This document shows positions 8,183 through 17,627 of a stretch of 64,000 nt of DNA, piece after piece (the first letter of the stretch is position 1; each line of letters begins with the position of its first letter). The notes under the pieces are model-generated. The model was given only the letters and a program-made list of their open reading frames with translations. It was not told the DNA's origin and ran no database searches. The DNA is taken from the NCBI RefSeq assembly GCF_004216895.1, contig NZ_SGXE01000003.1, positions 203,377 through 267,376 on the forward strand, given 5' to 3'. The DNA comes from Aquimarina brevivitae (GTDB taxonomy: Bacteria > Bacteroidota > Bacteroidia > Flavobacteriales > Flavobacteriaceae). A program made the position numbers and the translations under genes.

Positions 8183-9080
8183 GAAGCATCTAATTGTTAT
8201 AGTAGGGCCTACTGCGATTGGTAAGACAGCCTTAAGTATTGCATTAGCTAAGGCTTTTAATTGCGAAATTGTATCCGCTGATAGTCGTCAATTTTTTGCC
8301 GAAATGAATATTGGTACAGCAGTACCTACTGAAGAAGAACTAGCTGAAGCCAAACACCATTTTATTCAACATCTTTCGATAACAGATACCTATAGCGTTG
8401 GTGATTTTGAAAGAGATGGAGTGGCACTAATTGAATCCCTTTTTACAACTAATGACTATGTAATTATTGTTGGTGGCTCTGGGTTATATGTAGATGCAAT
8501 AACCAAAGGGCTTGACCACTTTCCTGATGTAGACCCATCCATTAGAGAACACTTACAATCCTTATTAGAACAAGAAGGGATCAGTGCATTGCAATCCAAA
8601 CTTAAAGAATTGGATCCTGAACATTACCAAAAAGTAGATTTGAATAATACACATAGAGTCATACGGGCACTTGAAATCTGTATCGGCACTGGTAAGACCT
8701 ACACATCATTTTTATCTAATCCTAAAAAAAAACGATCCTTCAACGTAACAAAAATAGGTTTATCCGCAGATCGACAGCTTATCTATGACCGAATCAATAA
8801 ACGTGTGGATATGATGATGAAAGAAGGATTATTAGAGGAAGTTAAAACCCTTGAAAAATATCGCAACCTCAATGCACTCAATACCGTTGGGTATAAAGAA
8901 CTGTTTAACTATTTGGATGGAGCGTGGGATTTAGATTTTGCTGTTTCCGAAATTAAAAAGAATACACGAAGATTCGCAAAACGTCAACTAACCTGGTTTA
9001 GAAAAGACGATAGCATAACTTGGTTTGATTATAAAACAGCCCCAAAAGAAATCGTGTCGTATATCAAAAAAAACTCATAA
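8175..9080 (+). CDS. miaA: tRNA dimethylallyltransferase MiaA
   Basis: From the ATG at 8175 the protein has 301 residues and begins MTKKHLIVIVGPTAIGKTAL, whose GPTAIGKT is the P-loop. Further marks are DSRQFFAEMNIGTA, the ISADSRQ-type region, NNTHRVIRALEI and the C-terminal RRFAKRQLTWFR. MiaA transfers a dimethylallyl group to A37 of tRNAs reading codons that start with U. An upstream in-frame extension exists but lies inside the channel gene and adds no family sequence. The stop codon falls inside the left arm of the terminator at 9073-9110. Confidence 0.95.
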   Translation: MTKKHLIVIVGPTAIGKTALSIALAKAFNCEIVSADSRQFFAEMNIGTAVPTEEELAEAKHHFIQHLSITDTYSVGDFERDGVALIESLFTTNDYVIIVGGSGLYVDAITKGLDHFPDVDPSIREHLQSLLEQEGISALQSKLKELDPEHYQKVDLNNTHRVIRALEICIGTGKTYTSFLSNPKKKRSFNVTKIGLSADRQLIYDRINKRVDMMMKEGLLEEVKTLEKYRNLNALNTVGYKELFNYLDGAWDLDFAVSEIKKNTRRFAKRQLTWFRKDDSITWFDYKTAPKEIVSYIKKNS

Positions 9081-9110
9081 CAGATGGGCTTCATCTTGTT
9101 ATGAGTTTTT
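9073..9110. terminator. Bidirectional intrinsic terminator between miaA and the response regulator
   Basis: ACTCATAACAGATG and CATCTTGTTATGAGT pair over 14 base pairs with one bulged T around a GGCTT loop. A T-run follows on the plus strand and an A-run precedes it, which is a T-run on the minus strand. It can therefore stop transcripts from both convergent genes. Confidence 0.85.
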
Positions 9111-9131
9111 GTAATGTTACCGTAATTCTTA

Positions 9132-9845
9132 TTAAGACTCTTCGCTTCTGACTACCAATCTAAAGCCTTCTCCGTGGATATTTAAAATCTCTACATTCTC
9201 ATCCTTTTTGAGATATTTTCTCAATTTAGCGATATATACATCCATACTTCTTGAGGTAAAATAATTATCATCTCTCCATATCTTAGTAAGCGCCAGTTCT
9301 CTTGGCATTAGATCATTAAGATGTAACGCTAATAATCGAAGGAGTTCATTCTCTTTTGGAGATAACTTAATCGGTTCCTCTTCTTTATAGGTCAAAAATC
9401 GTAACTTGGAATTAAGGTGAAAGCCACCAATTTCAAACTCAAATTGTTTACTATCTGCAACTGATTCGGTATTCTTTCGCTGCATGATAGCTTGTATTTT
9501 CATCAACAGCACTTCGCTGTCAAAAGGTTTATTAAGATAATCGTCTGCACCTACTTTATAACCTTTAAGCACATCTTCTTTCATAGCCTTTGCGGTCAAG
9601 AAGATAATTGGTACATCTTCATTTTTATCGCGTATTTCTTTTGCCAGCGTAAATCCATCTTTATAAGGCATCATTACGTCAAGGATACACATATCAAAAT
9701 CATCTTTTTTGAACTTTTCAAATCCTTCCATTCCATTTTTAGCATGAGTGACTTCATAATCATTCATAGCTAAGTAATCCTTAAGTACTGTCCCAAAGTT
9801 AGGATCATCTTCTACTAACAAAATCTTTTTGTTTTCTGTTTCCAT
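9132..9845 (-). CDS. rprY: OmpR-family response regulator (RprY-like)
   Basis: This 237-residue protein has a receiver domain with the acidic pocket VEDD near 11-14, the phosphoacceptor D56 in CILDVMMP and K86 in FLTAK. A winged-helix DNA-binding domain follows (LSPKENELLRLLALH, then RSMDVYIAKLRKYL). Flavobacterial RprY homologues share this layout. It starts four bases after the stop of the histidine kinase, so the two genes are cotranscribed. Target genes cannot be told from the window. The symbol rests on similarity to RprXY and is less certain than the family. Confidence 0.88.
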   Translation of the reverse strand: METENKKILLVEDDPNFGTVLKDYLAMNDYEVTHAKNGMEGFEKFKKDDFDMCILDVMMPYKDGFTLAKEIRDKNEDVPIIFLTAKAMKEDVLKGYKVGADDYLNKPFDSEVLLMKIQAIMQRKNTESVADSKQFEFEIGGFHLNSKLRFLTYKEEEPIKLSPKENELLRLLALHLNDLMPRELALTKIWRDDNYFTSRSMDVYIAKLRKYLKKDENVEILNIHGEGFRLVVRSEES

Positions 9846-9849
9846 ATTT

Positions 9850-11403
9850 TTAAGATATTAACGGTAATTTAATTATAAATGTAGAACCTTTACCTCGATC
9901 GCTTTCTACCCAAATCTGTCCGTGGTGATCATCTACAATTCGCCTTACATAAGTAAGACCCAGTCCATGACCTTTTACATTATGCAAATCTCCGGTATGT
10001 TCTCTAAAAAATTTTTCAAATATTTTTTTCTGTGCTACTTTACTAATCCCAATACCCTGATCCCTAATCTTCATCACTATGCTATCCTTAATGTTTTCAG
10101 TGTATATATCTATTTTTGGAGGTGCTTCAGAATATTTAATCGCGTTATCTAAGATATTAACGATAACATTAACAAAGTGGTTATCATTAGCCAAAACCGT
10201 TGACTTTAGCGCTCCTAAATGCGATTTAATATATCCTCCACTATCTTCTACGATCAAGGAGACATGAGTTATAGCTTCTTCTATCAACTCATGTAACTCT
10301 TGTTTATCTTTCTTTATATTTAGTTCATTCTTTTCAAGCTGAGAAATACGAAGTACATTTTCTACTTGTGCATGCATTCGTTTATTCTCTTCTTTTATCA
10401 TTCCTAAATAACGCTTGACTTTTTCTGGATCTTCAGCAATTTTTGGGTTTTTAATTGAATCTAATGCCAGATTTATAGTTGCAATTGGAGTTTTTAACTC
10501 GTGCGTCATATTATTTATAAAATCAGTTTTTATCTGCGAAATTTGTCGTTGCTGCATCAGTTGCGATAAGGCACTAGAATACGCTACCACAATAATTAAT
10601 GTAAAGATTATAGAAAGTAATGCCATTCCCTTAATTGTAGAGAGCAAATACTTCTTTTTTCCTGTAAAATTTACATATAACTGATAGTTACTTACCCCTT
10701 CGTCATCTATAAACAATGGAATCGCATATGTTTTTGATGGGTCAATAGTAAAATCCTCAGATTTCACTTTTGTTGCTAAGGACTTGCTATACACCGCATA
10801 TTCAAAATCAACATTGATATCACGTTCATTCAATTCTTTCCTTACCAATCGTTCGATCTCCCCAGGGCTAACCCTTCTATGAATCGGTTTAAAACTAGCT
10901 AAATCACTGATAACCGATTCAAAATCCTTTCTTTGGGAATTGGTAAGATCACGTAACCTTTCTAGTTTAGAAGTAGCATCATCTTTATCCGAAACCCCCT
11001 TTTTTTCCTCTTTAATCTCTGCCTCTCTATCAAGAATATTTTTTAAACGTATTGTATCCAAATTAAAAGCAGAAAACAACTTTTGATCTTCTTCTATAAA
11101 TACATTAGCATATTCAAAATTTTTAGAAGATTTATTATAATTTATATCCAAAGATTCTTGTAATGTCTCATTATCCAGGCCATCAATACTATCAAGCATC
11201 CTTCTCAATGGATCATACATTTCCTCAAACTCACCATATTGAATTTGATTTGCAACTGCTATCAAGATTTGTTTCGCATGGAATGAAAACTGTTCTTCAT
11301 TATTCTCTACCGTTTTATCTATCCAATATCCCTGTACGAAAATAATCCCAATCAACGAAAGGCTCATCAAGATTATCAGTAATACGAATAACCTTTTGTT
11401 CAT
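9850..11403 (-). CDS. rprX: Membrane sensor histidine kinase (RprX-like)
   Basis: Starting at the ATG at 11403 gives 517 residues; an earlier ATG at 11427 would add eight. A membrane segment near 5-25 (LFVLLIILMSLSLIGIIFV) is followed by a long periplasmic region of about 230 residues with charged, coiled-coil-like stretches. A second membrane segment (MALLSIIFTLIIVVAYSSAL) follows. The HisKA dimerisation motif NNMTHELKTPIATINLAL has the phosphorylated histidine at about 301. The ATPase domain shows NILDNAIKYSE, DQGIGI and GHGLGLTYV boxes. It lies downstream of coaE with a 78-base gap, so it may have its own promoter. Confidence 0.9.
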   Translation of the reverse strand: MNKRLFVLLIILMSLSLIGIIFVQGYWIDKTVENNEEQFSFHAKQILIAVANQIQYGEFEEMYDPLRRMLDSIDGLDNETLQESLDINYNKSSKNFEYANVFIEEDQKLFSAFNLDTIRLKNILDREAEIKEEKKGVSDKDDATSKLERLRDLTNSQRKDFESVISDLASFKPIHRRVSPGEIERLVRKELNERDINVDFEYAVYSKSLATKVKSEDFTIDPSKTYAIPLFIDDEGVSNYQLYVNFTGKKKYLLSTIKGMALLSIIFTLIIVVAYSSALSQLMQQRQISQIKTDFINNMTHELKTPIATINLALDSIKNPKIAEDPEKVKRYLGMIKEENKRMHAQVENVLRISQLEKNELNIKKDKQELHELIEEAITHVSLIVEDSGGYIKSHLGALKSTVLANDNHFVNVIVNILDNAIKYSEAPPKIDIYTENIKDSIVMKIRDQGIGISKVAQKKIFEKFFREHTGDLHNVKGHGLGLTYVRRIVDDHHGQIWVESDRGKGSTFIIKLPLIS

Positions 11404-11407
11404 AGCC

Positions 11408-11415
11408 CAAAAGTA
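11408..11415 (-). promoter_or_regulatory. Possible -7 box (TACTTTTG) next to the kinase start
   Basis: On the minus strand TACTTTTG ends four bases before the ATG at 11403. It fits the -7 consensus, but there is no TTG at the right distance. If used, the mRNA would be leaderless from 11403, which argues for that start over the one at 11427. Confidence 0.3.
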
Positions 11416-11481
11416 AGACTTTAACATTTAGTGCCTTTAGGGTTTAACCAAATGTTAACAAAATGAATATTTTCAAAAAAA

Positions 11482-12072
11482 TTAACGCTTAAAGAGGATT
11501 TTATTGTGGATTTTTTTTACAATTGGCAAAGTTTTTTCCAAATCCCTATTACTAATCACTATGTCGGCTAAAACAACCTTTTCTGAATCACTCCATTGGT
11601 TTTCAATTCTATCCAAAACAGATTGACGAGTAACACCATCGCGCTTCATTACACGTGTAATTCGCGATTCTTCTGGTGCAGTAACTAAAATCGTAAAATC
11701 GAAATTCTTGTATCCTCCATTTTCAAATAATATTGCCGCTTCTTTAATTACGTAAGGAGTTGATGTCTTTTGATTTTCTACCCAGACTTTAAAATCGTCT
11801 GCGACCGCAGGATGAACTATATTATTTAATTGTTGTAATAAAGCCTTATCGGTAAATACTTTTTGAGCTATATAAGCTCGATTTAAACCGTTAGCGTCAT
11901 ACGCCTTTTCTCCTAGTAATTCTTTAAGCTGTTTAATAAGGTTCGGCTGAGTATTCATTAATTTTTTGGCACGTTCATCTGCGATGTAAACTGGCACACC
12001 GAGTGACTCAAACATTTTTGCTACGGTTGATTTACCGCTGCCAATACCACCTGTTAATCCGACAACTCTCAC
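11482..12072 (-). CDS. coaE: Dephospho-CoA kinase
   Basis: The last enzyme of coenzyme A synthesis, phosphorylating dephospho-CoA at the 3'-hydroxyl. The 196-residue protein opens with VVGLTGGIGSGKSTVAK, the P-loop being GGIGSGKST at 8-16, and contains the CoaE blocks VYIADERAKKLM, NNIVHPAV and VTAPEESRITRVMKRDG. The start is a GTG (12072). It follows ybbR by six bases, the usual Bacteroidota order, so the two are translated from one mRNA. Length is normal for the family. Confidence 0.94.
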   Translation of the reverse strand: MRVVGLTGGIGSGKSTVAKMFESLGVPVYIADERAKKLMNTQPNLIKQLKELLGEKAYDANGLNRAYIAQKVFTDKALLQQLNNIVHPAVADDFKVWVENQKTSTPYVIKEAAILFENGGYKNFDFTILVTAPEESRITRVMKRDGVTRQSVLDRIENQWSDSEKVVLADIVISNRDLEKTLPIVKKIHNKILFKR

Positions 12073-12078
12073 TACGTT

Positions 12079-13035
12079 TTATTTAAGAATTACAAATTGC
12101 ACCTGTTTTTCTCGTAAACGTAAATCGTGTACAAAATCAGGAGCATTTTCAATTTCTAAGATTAGATAGGGGCTATCTGGTGATACCTTATTATAATCAG
12201 CTACTACCCTAAAATCCTGAGAAGTAATAGATTCAAATTTATCCAATGCTACACGATAGATAACTGTTGCATTTTTAGGAAAAATTGTTACTGCACTATT
12301 ATCTGGCACATTTACAAGGCTTATCGGTATTTCCCTACTCCCTTCAGTAAACTTGCTAACACGCAATTTGACAGACACCTTTTGAGGCTCAATACCAATA
12401 TTTTTGGGCAAACTATCAATTGCTAAGTGCACTTCATCGTTCACATTCTCATTTATTTCACTTAGCTCAATCTTTTCTGTTGTTATCGCTTTGATACTAT
12501 CGATAATTTTATCAGGACCTGTGACATAAACTGAATCCGGTATCAATTGTAACCCTTCATCACTTCCATATCCTGCCATAAATTTTATGGAGGCATTGGG
12601 TTGTACCACTACCTTTTTACCTTTTAAAAAGTCTAAATGTAGCATTAAAGTATCTTTACGAACCGATAAGATTCTGCCTTTAAAATCCAGTTGATCTCTT
12701 AAGAATCCATCTTCTTTATTTATCTTAAAAAAATAGATGTTGTCCTCTACCCTAACAGCGTCTTCAATATTAAGTTTCAGTTTTGGTTTAATCCACGATT
12801 GATTTACAAGTCTAAAACCATTACCATTTAGTTTCATTCGAAGGCTTAAATCACTATTTTCATTTACCAAGCGATCTTCTGGAATATTAACATAGCTTAT
12901 TTCTGCCTCTATAACTTTTGTGTAATTTTTTGAAAACTGAATGAATAGCCACAAAAATGAAGTAAATACTAAAAAGAAAAGAAATGTCTTTACACTGTTT
13001 CTTTTAAAAGAAAACTTTCTTTTTAATGCTGACAT
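12079..13035 (-). CDS. YbbR-like domain protein
   Basis: A 318-residue protein with one N-terminal membrane anchor (TFLFFLVFTSFLWLFIQF, about 18-35) and an extracytoplasmic part of YbbR-type repeats, for example PDSVYVTGPDKIIDSIKAITTEKIELS near the middle, read here as two blocks. In Firmicutes the relative CdaR controls the cyclic-di-AMP synthase CdaA; in Bacteroidota the protein is conserved next to coaE but its role is not known. No cyclase is encoded nearby, so a link to cyclic-di-AMP here is inference only. It begins ten bases after the glycosyltransferase stop. Confidence 0.82.
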   Translation of the reverse strand: MSALKRKFSFKRNSVKTFLFFLVFTSFLWLFIQFSKNYTKVIEAEISYVNIPEDRLVNENSDLSLRMKLNGNGFRLVNQSWIKPKLKLNIEDAVRVEDNIYFFKINKEDGFLRDQLDFKGRILSVRKDTLMLHLDFLKGKKVVVQPNASIKFMAGYGSDEGLQLIPDSVYVTGPDKIIDSIKAITTEKIELSEINENVNDEVHLAIDSLPKNIGIEPQKVSVKLRVSKFTEGSREIPISLVNVPDNSAVTIFPKNATVIYRVALDKFESITSQDFRVVADYNKVSPDSPYLILEIENAPDFVHDLRLREKQVQFVILK

Positions 13036-13045
13036 AAATTACAAT

Positions 13046-14044
13046 TTAAAAAAACAGTTTTGGAAACTGAGACTTAGGATCTCGTTTTAATAGTTGAATA
13101 TAATAATTAGATTTTAAGAAACCCGTACCATAACCATAAAATTGAACAAGAACAGCTATTACTACCATATAACCAATACCTATGGAATTGTATTTTAAGG
13201 CTCCGCCCACCAAAAGTATTAGCAAATATATTCCATAAATAGGTAAAACATACCAAAACCCTAAACCAGCAAATACAAGAGCAAAGAGAAAAGAAATCAA
13301 GAATAACGATGGAAACCAGTAAGTAACTTTAGCGGTATGGGGGTGCCAGGCATTGAGAATGGGTCTAACCAAACCAAACTTATGCACCTGTTGATAAAAC
13401 TTTTGCCAAGAAATTCTTCGCTTATGAAATACTTTTGCACCCGGCAGAAACGCCGTATCATACCCTAGCTTCCACAATCGAATTGCCAGATCAGGATCTT
13501 CCCCAGGGTGAATATCACCAAAGCCTCCGGATGCATAAAATGCCTCTTTTGAAAGTCCCATATTAAAACTCCTAGGTTGAAACTTACCTAAAGTATTTTT
13601 TTTGCCACGTATCCCACCCGTAGTAAGGTAAGAGGTCATACTATAGCTAATTGCTTTTTGCAAATCAGTGAAAGAGGCATGCGCATCATCAGGCCCACCA
13701 AAGCAATGTACAAAAGCCTGCTCAAGAAATTTTTCTACTTCAACCAAATAATTCTTTGGCAACAAAACATCACTATCCAGAATTAAAAAGTAATTCCCTT
13801 TAGCCTTAGTCATTCCGTAGTTCCGCGAATCCCCTGGGCCTGTATTTTCTTTATAATAATAACTGATATTCAGTTGGCCCCGATAGCGTTCAACAACTGA
13901 TCTAGAATCTGCTGTAGAGCCATCTTCTATAATTACTATTTCGTATTCTTTTTGATAGTTCATCGCCAACATACTATCCAAAAGTTCCTCTACTTCTTGT
14001 GGCCGATTAAAAACAGGAATAATAAAAGAAAAATGTAATTTCAT
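13046..14044 (-). CDS. Family 2 glycosyltransferase, membrane-anchored
   Basis: The ATG at 14044 is preferred over the TTG immediately before it and gives 332 residues. The GT-A fold begins HFSFIIPVFNRPQEVEELL; the nucleotide-binding EDGS (about 40-43) and the DSD metal motif (about 90-92) are present, as is GGFGDIHPGEDPDLAIRLWK, the GED acceptor-site region. Two or three hydrophobic segments fill 235-305, so the enzyme sits on the inner membrane and probably builds a polysaccharide or glycolipid. Sugar and acceptor are unknown. It is the first gene of the run towards ybbR and coaE, just after the fabI terminator. Confidence 0.87.
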   Translation of the reverse strand: MKLHFSFIIPVFNRPQEVEELLDSMLAMNYQKEYEIVIIEDGSTADSRSVVERYRGQLNISYYYKENTGPGDSRNYGMTKAKGNYFLILDSDVLLPKNYLVEVEKFLEQAFVHCFGGPDDAHASFTDLQKAISYSMTSYLTTGGIRGKKNTLGKFQPRSFNMGLSKEAFYASGGFGDIHPGEDPDLAIRLWKLGYDTAFLPGAKVFHKRRISWQKFYQQVHKFGLVRPILNAWHPHTAKVTYWFPSLFLISFLFALVFAGLGFWYVLPIYGIYLLILLVGGALKYNSIGIGYMVVIAVLVQFYGYGTGFLKSNYYIQLLKRDPKSQFPKLFF

Positions 14045-14061
14045 CAAACACTTAATATCAT

Positions 14062-14095
14062 AAAAAAAATCCTACCGTTACCAACGACAGGATTT
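14062..14095 (-). terminator. Intrinsic terminator after fabI
   Basis: On the minus strand AAATCCTGTCGTT and AACGGTAGGATTT pair around GGT over 13 base pairs, two of them G-U, and a T-run follows. It separates the fabI transcript from the glycosyltransferase gene. Confidence 0.85.
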
Positions 14096-14123
14096 AAAAT
14101 TGTCCTTTATAAGTGACACTTTA

Positions 14124-14942
14124 TTATTCATCTTCAGTGAACTTATCCATCACTAGATCGCTTACTCCTACATTAGAGAAACCGCCATCGTGATATAAGT
14201 TTTGTAGTGTAACTTTTTTTGTTAAGTCAGAAAACAATGTCACCGTATAATCTGCACATTCATCTGCACTAGCATTTCCTAATGGAGACATTTTATCTGC
14301 GTACTCTATAAATCCATCAAACCCTTTAACTCCTTTACCTGCTGTTGTTGGAGTTGGAGATTGTGAGATTGTATTAACTCTTACTTTCTTATCTCTTCCA
14401 AAGAAATACCCAAAACTACGGGCTATAGATTCAAGATAGGCCTTATTATCTGCCATATCATTGTAATCAGGAAAAACACGCTGTGCAGCCATATAGGTAA
14501 GTGCAACGATACTACCCCAAGAATTCATGGCATCCTTTTTATATAAAGTTTGCATCGTCTTGTGGAAAGAAAGTGCCGAAACATCCCAACCCTTTTGACT
14601 CCAGTCATAATTCAAATCAGTGTAATGTCTTCCTTTTCGAACGTTTACCGACATCCCAATAGAATGCAATACAAAGTCTAATTTACCTCCTAAAATTTCC
14701 TGAGCTTTATCCACTAAATTTTCAAGATCTTCAAGAGATGTAGCATCTGCTGGTATCACTTGAGAGTTTGTTTTTTCGGCAAGTGTATTAATTGCTCCCA
14801 TGCGCATAGCAACTGGTGCATTGGTAAGTACAAAACTTCCGCCTTCTTCAAATACACGCTCGGCGGTTTTCCAAGCTATTGAATTTTCATCAAGAGCTCC
14901 AAAAATAATTCCTTTTTTACCTTTTAATAAATTGTGTGACAT
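14124..14942 (-). CDS. fabI: Enoyl-[acyl-carrier-protein] reductase (NADH), FabI
   Basis: The enzyme reduces the enoyl-ACP double bond, the last step of each cycle of fatty acid elongation. The 272-residue SDR protein begins MSHNLLKGKKGIIFGALDENSIAW, here quoted only to mark the atypical GxxxENSIA cofactor loop of FabI. The catalytic Tyr-X6-Lys is YNDMADNK in the middle of the chain, and HSIGMS precedes it. The C-terminal part lists ISQSPTPTTAGKGV, close to the triclosan-type pocket. It lies 71 bases after recN on the same strand and ends at the terminator 14062-14095. Confidence 0.95.
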   Translation of the reverse strand: MSHNLLKGKKGIIFGALDENSIAWKTAERVFEEGGSFVLTNAPVAMRMGAINTLAEKTNSQVIPADATSLEDLENLVDKAQEILGGKLDFVLHSIGMSVNVRKGRHYTDLNYDWSQKGWDVSALSFHKTMQTLYKKDAMNSWGSIVALTYMAAQRVFPDYNDMADNKAYLESIARSFGYFFGRDKKVRVNTISQSPTPTTAGKGVKGFDGFIEYADKMSPLGNASADECADYTVTLFSDLTKKVTLQNLYHDGGFSNVGVSDLVMDKFTEDE

Positions 14943-15013
14943 TCGTTGTATCTTAAAGTATGTTATACAGCAGGTAAAGATAAAAAAACTTTTAACCTCA
15001 CCTACTTTTTATA

Positions 15014-16669
15014 TTAAATATGCAAAAGTGATCTGGCGTGCACTAAAGCAGAATCCGAAACATTTTTACCATCAATCATTTCTGCAATTTCGCGTATGCG
15101 CTCTTCGTTATTTAAAAGCCGTAATCTGGTGGTAGTTTGATTATCAACATCCTCTTTATACACCTTAAAATGGCTTTCGCCATTGGCTGCAATCTGTGGT
15201 AGGTGTGTAATACTTACTACCTGTAAGTTTTTACTCATCCGTTTCATTAAATCTGCCATTTTCTGGGCTATTTCTCCAGAAACACCTGTATCAATTTCAT
15301 CAAAAATCAAAGTTGGCAATTTGGCATAATCACTAAGGATCGCTTTAATACCTAACATAATTCTAGACAACTCACCTCCTGAAGCTACCTTTTTCAAAGG
15401 ACCATAGGCAGTACCTTTATTGGCAGAAAATAAAAACTCCAGTTCATCCTTTCCATTGGATAAGTACTGTTCTTTTAAATATAAATCGGCTTTGAAAGTA
15501 GCATTGACCATCCCTAAAGAACCTAAAATTTCTTCCAACTCCTTAGTTAGTTTAGGCAAAGCTGTTTTCCTTTTTTCGTGAATTTTTAATGACAGGGCAT
15601 CCAGTTGAGATTTAATTTCATTAACCTCATTTACTAGTTGTTCAATATCCTCAGAAACGGATTCCGTTTTAGCGACTTTGTCTTGGAGTTCCTCCCTAAT
15701 TGGTATAAGCTCTGCTATTGTTGCTGCACTATGCTTAGCCAATAGGTTATTCAATAAATTTAAGCGGTCTTCTGTTTTTTGTAGTAATTCTGGATCTGCT
15801 TCTACATTTTCTAATTCATTTTGCAAAGAGGTAGAAATATCATCTAACTCAATATAAACACTATGCATCCTTTCTGACAATGCACTAATGGTAGAAGAAA
15901 AACCACTTATTTTCGCTAAATTCAACTTTGATATATTAAGCTGTTCCAAGGCTCCTAATTGTTCTGCGGTAATAACAGCCAACGCTTCAGATAATTTTTC
16001 CTGAATCTCTTCCACATTATTTAATTGTTCAAAGGTCTCTTCTAGTTCTTCTAATTCACCTTCTTTGAGTTTAGCTTCTTGAAGCTCTTGCAGTAAATGA
16101 AAATTATAATCGTATTCTTTCTTGAACTGTTCTTTATTATGCTGTAAAGTCGCTAACTCTTTTTCTTTGCGCTTTAAAAGAGACAATCCTCTTTTGTAGG
16201 ATTGTATTTCGCGTTCTGTAGCAGATAATGCATCCAAGACTTCAAATTGAAATTCAGTAGAAGCCACTTGTAAAGTTTGGTGTTGACTATGAATATCAAT
16301 CAATTTATCGCCCAGGGCAGAAAGCGACTGCAGGGTTACCGGTGTATCATTAATAAAAGCTCTTGACTTACCAGACGGTAATATTTCCCTTCTAATAATG
16401 GTTTGTGATTCATAATCTAAATCTTCATCTTCAAAAAAACTTTGTAGTTCATAGTACTGGACATCAAAACTACCCTCAATTATACATTTTTTTGAACTGT
16501 CTTTTACGCTACTAGGGTCCGCTCTTTTCCCTAACAATAAACCTAACGCTCCTAACAGTAAAGATTTACCCGCTCCTGTTTCTCCTGTTATGGTAATCAA
16601 GCCTGTATCGAAACTAACCTTCAGGTTATCGATAAGTGCAAAATTCTGTATGGATAGTCCTTTTAGCAA
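15014..16669 (-). CDS. recN: DNA repair protein RecN
   Basis: RecN is an SMC-like ATPase that helps repair double-strand breaks. The 551-residue chain shows a head with IQNFALIDN and GETGAGKS (29-36), two long coiled-coil stretches (about 150-370, rich in Glu/Leu/Lys heptads), and the second half of the head with SGGELSRIMLGIKAIL (ABC signature) and TLIFDEIDTGVSG (Walker B). The start is TTG at 16669, giving MLKGLSIQNF, which is the family's normal first residue. A promoter-like pair lies at 16701-16731. The 3' end is 71 bases from fabI. Confidence 0.95.
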   Translation of the reverse strand: MLKGLSIQNFALIDNLKVSFDTGLITITGETGAGKSLLLGALGLLLGKRADPSSVKDSSKKCIIEGSFDVQYYELQSFFEDEDLDYESQTIIRREILPSGKSRAFINDTPVTLQSLSALGDKLIDIHSQHQTLQVASTEFQFEVLDALSATEREIQSYKRGLSLLKRKEKELATLQHNKEQFKKEYDYNFHLLQELQEAKLKEGELEELEETFEQLNNVEEIQEKLSEALAVITAEQLGALEQLNISKLNLAKISGFSSTISALSERMHSVYIELDDISTSLQNELENVEADPELLQKTEDRLNLLNNLLAKHSAATIAELIPIREELQDKVAKTESVSEDIEQLVNEVNEIKSQLDALSLKIHEKRKTALPKLTKELEEILGSLGMVNATFKADLYLKEQYLSNGKDELEFLFSANKGTAYGPLKKVASGGELSRIMLGIKAILSDYAKLPTLIFDEIDTGVSGEIAQKMADLMKRMSKNLQVVSITHLPQIAANGESHFKVYKEDVDNQTTTRLRLLNNEERIREIAEMIDGKNVSDSALVHARSLLHI

Positions 16670-16700
16670 TAGATAAAAATTAAATTTTGTTTTTGATGCG

Positions 16701-16731
16701 TAAAGATACTATTCTTCCCTTCAGATTTCAA
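16701..16731 (-). promoter_or_regulatory. Promoter before recN (TTG - 20 - TATCTTTA)
   Basis: On the minus strand a TTG (16729-16731) is followed after 20 bases by TATCTTTA (16701-16708), one mismatch from TAnnTTTG. It would let recN be transcribed apart from the upstream bamD-to-DUF4835 operon. No SOS-type palindrome is seen here. Confidence 0.5.
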
Positions 16732-16739
16732 AAAGAGTA

Positions 16740-17627
16740 TTAAAACTTAATAGCTTTCCAATTTTCTGAATAGGTAGGAGCTATGGTGTTGAGTGTCTGA
16801 ACAGCGGCAGCAAGATTTACCGGAGGTCCACCAGAAAGAATACTAGCCACCTCATCAGCTTTCGCATCAAAAAATACCCGCATAATATAAGAGTTAGGCC
16901 GGGTGTTGTGCATAGTTTTTAAAACCGCTAAGGTTTCTACTATTGTTTCTTTCCCTTGTTTCACATTATTATGCATTACATCGAGACCTTCTCGATGATA
17001 CTGATACAATGCTGTACGGTAGCCATCAAAAGTTCCTGACAAGATATCATCGTTTAATCTAAATCGAGATTGAGTACCATCTTGAGCGCTCCATCCTACA
17101 GCTCCACTACTCTGTGCATTCCCTATAATGTTTCTGGCTTCTTGATAGTATTTGGTTCCTCCGTTAAGCTCAAACGTATCTGAATCTACACCTAAAATGG
17201 TATACACATAAAAAGCAAGTACAGAAATCAGATTAGATTCAAAATTATTTGGGTTGTAATTCAACGGCTGAAACTCCAAATAGTTAAAATTAAATTGTTT
17301 GTCGTTAACATTGAAAGTTGTTGTAGTATAACTTGATCCAAAAACCGGTCTTGATGCCTGAACTTGAATATTGGCCGTAAAAGAATCATTATTCAATCCT
17401 AAAACATTAATAAAAAAGCTACAATCAATACGTTCTTCAGTTCTATAATCTACGTCGGTCCATTTCGTATTATTGATAAACTCCGTTAGCGAGCGCTCTA
17501 AAGTCTTAAAGACCTGAAGATTTGGGTTACCGGTTTGCTCAGCACTAACAACTACTTTTGCATTAAACTCTTGACCTTGAATGGCTAAAAAAGAAAAACT
17601 GAATATTAATATTAAGCTCCTAATCAT
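16740..17627 (-). CDS. DUF4835 family protein (exported)
   Basis: A 295-residue protein with a cleavable signal peptide, MIRSLILIFSFSFLAIQG followed by QEFNAKVVVSAEQTGNPN, typical of the Bacteroidota family DUF4835. Conserved blocks include FINNTKWT, INCSFFINVL-like text (here IDCSFFINVL) and ASRPVFGSSYTTTTFNVND. It is exported, probably to the periplasm or outer membrane; the function is not known. The gene overlaps the end of coaBC by eight bases and keeps the position between coaBC and recN seen across the class. Confidence 0.88.
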   Translation of the reverse strand: MIRSLILIFSFSFLAIQGQEFNAKVVVSAEQTGNPNLQVFKTLERSLTEFINNTKWTDVDYRTEERIDCSFFINVLGLNNDSFTANIQVQASRPVFGSSYTTTTFNVNDKQFNFNYLEFQPLNYNPNNFESNLISVLAFYVYTILGVDSDTFELNGGTKYYQEARNIIGNAQSSGAVGWSAQDGTQSRFRLNDDILSGTFDGYRTALYQYHREGLDVMHNNVKQGKETIVETLAVLKTMHNTRPNSYIMRVFFDAKADEVASILSGGPPVNLAAAVQTLNTIAPTYSENWKAIKF